A stretch of DNA of 64,000 nucleotides, taken from NCBI RefSeq assembly GCF_902459725.1, contig NZ_CABPSH010000002.1, forward strand, positions 558,001 to 622,000. Direction: 5' to 3'. The position numbers and the translations under genes were made by a program. Source of the DNA: Pandoraea eparura. Lineage in GTDB: Bacteria; Pseudomonadota; Gammaproteobacteria; Burkholderiales; Burkholderiaceae. Shown here piece by piece: positions 62,229-64,000 of the stretch. Below the pieces are notes generated by a model. It was not told the origin of the DNA. It was given only the letters and a program-made list of their open reading frames with translations, and ran no database searches. Position 1 is the first letter of the stretch; each line of letters starts with the position of its first letter.

Positions 62229-64000
62229 TCAACACTGCGCGTCTGACGCGCGATTACCGAACCGTCGTTGCAATTCCTCAAACGACACCAGCTCACCGGC
62301 AATTGCACTCGCAGCGACCGTCGGCGGACTGGCCAGCCATACCTTGCCGGGTCCGGAGCGCCCTGGGAAATTCCGGTTGATGGCACTGATCGTCACCTGG
62401 TCGGCGTGCGTCGACGACCCCGGGCCACAGTTCGCACACGCGCCGCATGCAGGCTGCAACAATTCCGCGCCGACCGCTTCAAACGCTTCCAGATAGCCAC
62501 GACGCTCACAGTAGTCTCGAACGGCGACGGTCCCGAACTGCAGATACAACTTCACGTGCGAGGGCACCTTCAGTCCGCGCGCCGCCGCCCATGACAGGAC
62601 CGAATGGTATTCGTCGAAATCTTCGCGCTTGCCGGCCGTGCAAGATCCGCCATAGGCGATATCGAAGCGGATCGGTCCTTCGGTGACGTCGGTGATCGGC
62701 ACACCGTTTCCCGGGTCGCCCGGCCGCGCCACCATCGGGACGACAACACTGCAATCGATGCGAATGACTTCCGCGTAGACCGCGCCCTCATCGCTGTGCA
62801 TCCAGTCTTCGATAACGAACGTCACGCCTCGGCGTTCGCGCAGGAAACGAACCGTTTCCTCGTCCGGGGCAACGATGCCGGTAAATCCGCCCAGTTCGGC
62901 GGTCATGTTGGTCAGCGTCGCACGCTCGTCTGTCGACAACTGCCGGATCGCCTCTCCCGCGAACTCGAAGACCCGGCCCACGCCCGCGCCTGCCTTGATG
63001 CGTGGCTGCGCGAGCAGGTCGAGCACGATGTCCTTTGCCGTCACACCGGCGGGAATCCTGCCCACGAGGTCGATGCGCAGCGACTCGGGCACCGTCAACC
63101 GCACCGCGCCGGTGACCATACTGTTGGCCATGTCCGTCGTTCCCACGCCGAACGCCACGCAACCCACCGCACCGCTATGCGGTGTGTGGGAGTCCGTACC
63201 GACCAAAACCTGACCCGGCAATGCGTAGCTCTCGGCCATGACGGCATGCGAGATGCCTTCGGACCCTTTCCCGTGAGCCACATCGGCGTCGCCGAGGTAG
63301 CCATGGTTGCGAATGCCATACTCGCGAACGAAGTCGCGATGCGCGCTGGACAAGTGGTACACGCCGGTCATCAGCCCGTCCTTGCCATGCACCGGGCTAC
63401 GATTCGAATACGAGAGATGATCTTCGAAGGCGATGATCGACTGCGGCTCATGGAGCACGGTCGGTCGCCCGAATGCCGCATGCAGCATGTGCGCACACAT
63501 GCCGGTGTAGTACTCGTGGATGAAGCGCCAGTCGGCCTTCACGAAGCCGCCGGCGCCCGATTGCAGACCGCCATCGACATCGTCGGTCACGACGAGATGA
63601 CGCGACAGAATCTTTTCCGCGAGGGTCTGCGGCCGGGGCGACGTGTTCGCCATGGCGGACGGGCGAACGTCGCGCATGCGCGCCTGGCCGTACTTGAGCA
63701 GGCCGCCGTGCCTCAGAATCGCGGCAGCGAGCGTGTCACGCGGCGCCACCAGTTCTTCGATGTCGATTGCCTCGCCCCGCTGGATCCGGTCGATCAGTCC
63801 GAAGTCCGTCGAGGTGAACAGGCCGACGTTATCGGCGTTTTGCCGATAGATACGCTCGAAGCTTTCCGCGATGACCAGAACGATCCCCGCCCGGCGTTCC
63901 GCGACCGGACTGTGCTCGCGCGAGGAGCCTTTTCCGTAACGTTTGCCAGCGACCGTCACACTGAATCCGCCGAGCTTCACGCTGTCCGTGCCGATCGGTG
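62229..64000 (-). CDS. Aconitase-superfamily protein with fused LeuD- and LeuC-like domains (5' end beyond window)
   Basis: At least 590 residues; the start is off the right edge, because the frame stays open through the last base (PIGTDSVKLGGFSV). The N-terminal part visible is a swivel (LeuD/IPMI-small-like) domain with KRYGKGSSREHSP and AESFERIYRQNADNVG. It is followed by a large-subunit domain with GTDSHTPHSGAVGCVAFGVG, GGSCTAGKREDFDEYH and the cluster-ligand region LLQPACGACANCGPGSS plus SAINRNFPGRSGPGKVWL. It should bind a 4Fe-4S cluster and hydrate/dehydrate a hydroxy-acid (isopropylmalate-, aconitate- or homoaconitate-like). Swivel-first order is as in AcnB. Exact substrate unknown. 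Confidence 0.85.
   Translation of the reverse strand, partial: PIGTDSVKLGGFSVTVAGKRYGKGSSREHSPVAERRAGIVLVIAESFERIYRQNADNVGLFTSTDFGLIDRIQRGEAIDIEELVAPRDTLAAAILRHGGLLKYGQARMRDVRPSAMANTSPRPQTLAEKILSRHLVVTDDVDGGLQSGAGGFVKADWRFIHEYYTGMCAHMLHAAFGRPTVLHEPQSIIAFEDHLSYSNRSPVHGKDGLMTGVYHLSSAHRDFVREYGIRNHGYLGDADVAHGKGSEGISHAVMAESYALPGQVLVGTDSHTPHSGAVGCVAFGVGTTDMANSMVTGAVRLTVPESLRIDLVGRIPAGVTAKDIVLDLLAQPRIKAGAGVGRVFEFAGEAIRQLSTDERATLTNMTAELGGFTGIVAPDEETVRFLRERRGVTFVIEDWMHSDEGAVYAEVIRIDCSVVVPMVARPGDPGNGVPITDVTEGPIRFDIAYGGSCTAGKREDFDEYHSVLSWAAARGLKVPSHVKLYLQFGTVAVRDYCERRGYLEAFEAVGAELLQPACGACANCGPGSSTHADQVTISAINRNFPGRSGPGKVWLASPPTVAASAIAGELVSFEELQRRFGNRASDAQC

Overview
The window reads as a chromosomal stretch of a GC-rich betaproteobacterium of the Burkholderiaceae. 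A Pandoraea-like genome is my best guess, from gene content and family-level resemblance only; I could not run a search. There is no rRNA, IS element, phage module or CRISPR array. One tRNA gene, tRNA-Val(GAC), is present.

Layout. 1-2.9 kb: a small ribbon-helix-helix-like protein, an 18-bp minisatellite and two paralogous XRE regulators. 2.9-10.4 kb: metabolic genes (alpha/beta hydrolase, YaeQ, then a same-strand run of ghrA, HMG-CoA lyase, YbaK, DUF1289, MaoC and MBL hydrolase, and a nitronate monooxygenase with its own palindrome-bearing promoter). 10.9-17.8 kb: three tandem paralogous exported proteins of about 700-770 residues that I cannot assign; all share an invariantly spaced Cys-His-Asp set, the most novel-looking element here. 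17.9-28 kb: 3-hydroxybutyryl-CoA dehydrogenase, a porin, small exported proteins, YigZ/PhzF, a pirin and a COG0523 metallochaperone GTPase. 28-32.1 kb: copC-copD and the tightly overlapped alkylation-repair operon ada/2OG-Fe(II) oxygenase/alkB. 32.2-40.3 kb: oxidoreductase/LysR pair, an AcpA-type phosphatase, and a MarR-controlled aromatic monooxygenase/DUF2783/MFS cluster. 40.3-51.7 kb: NYN-domain protein, tRNA-Val, LysR/GST/FMN-protein cluster, EamA exporter, argG, a membrane protein fused to a His/Cys domain, and a secreted lipase. 51.7-64 kb: a candidate anti-Shine-Dalgarno sRNA, a UvrD-type helicase, DUF72, a CLC-type fluoride antiporter under a fluoride riboswitch, cysteine desulfurase, a saccharopine-dehydrogenase-like enzyme, RcnA under a G-tract operator, and an aconitase-superfamily fusion protein cut by the window end.

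Functional themes. Metal and ion homeostasis recurs (COG0523 GTPase, CopC/CopD, RcnA, fluoride antiporter), as does detoxification and repair (Ada/AlkB, GST, nitronate monooxygenase). Several regulators sit beside palindromes that are probably their operators. Short tandem arrays with unit lengths that are multiples of three (6, 9, 12, 18 bp) occur repeatedly, mostly between genes, and create long spurious open frames; several apparent N- or C-terminal extensions were trimmed on that basis. Start codons were chosen by Shine-Dalgarno position and family alignment from memory.
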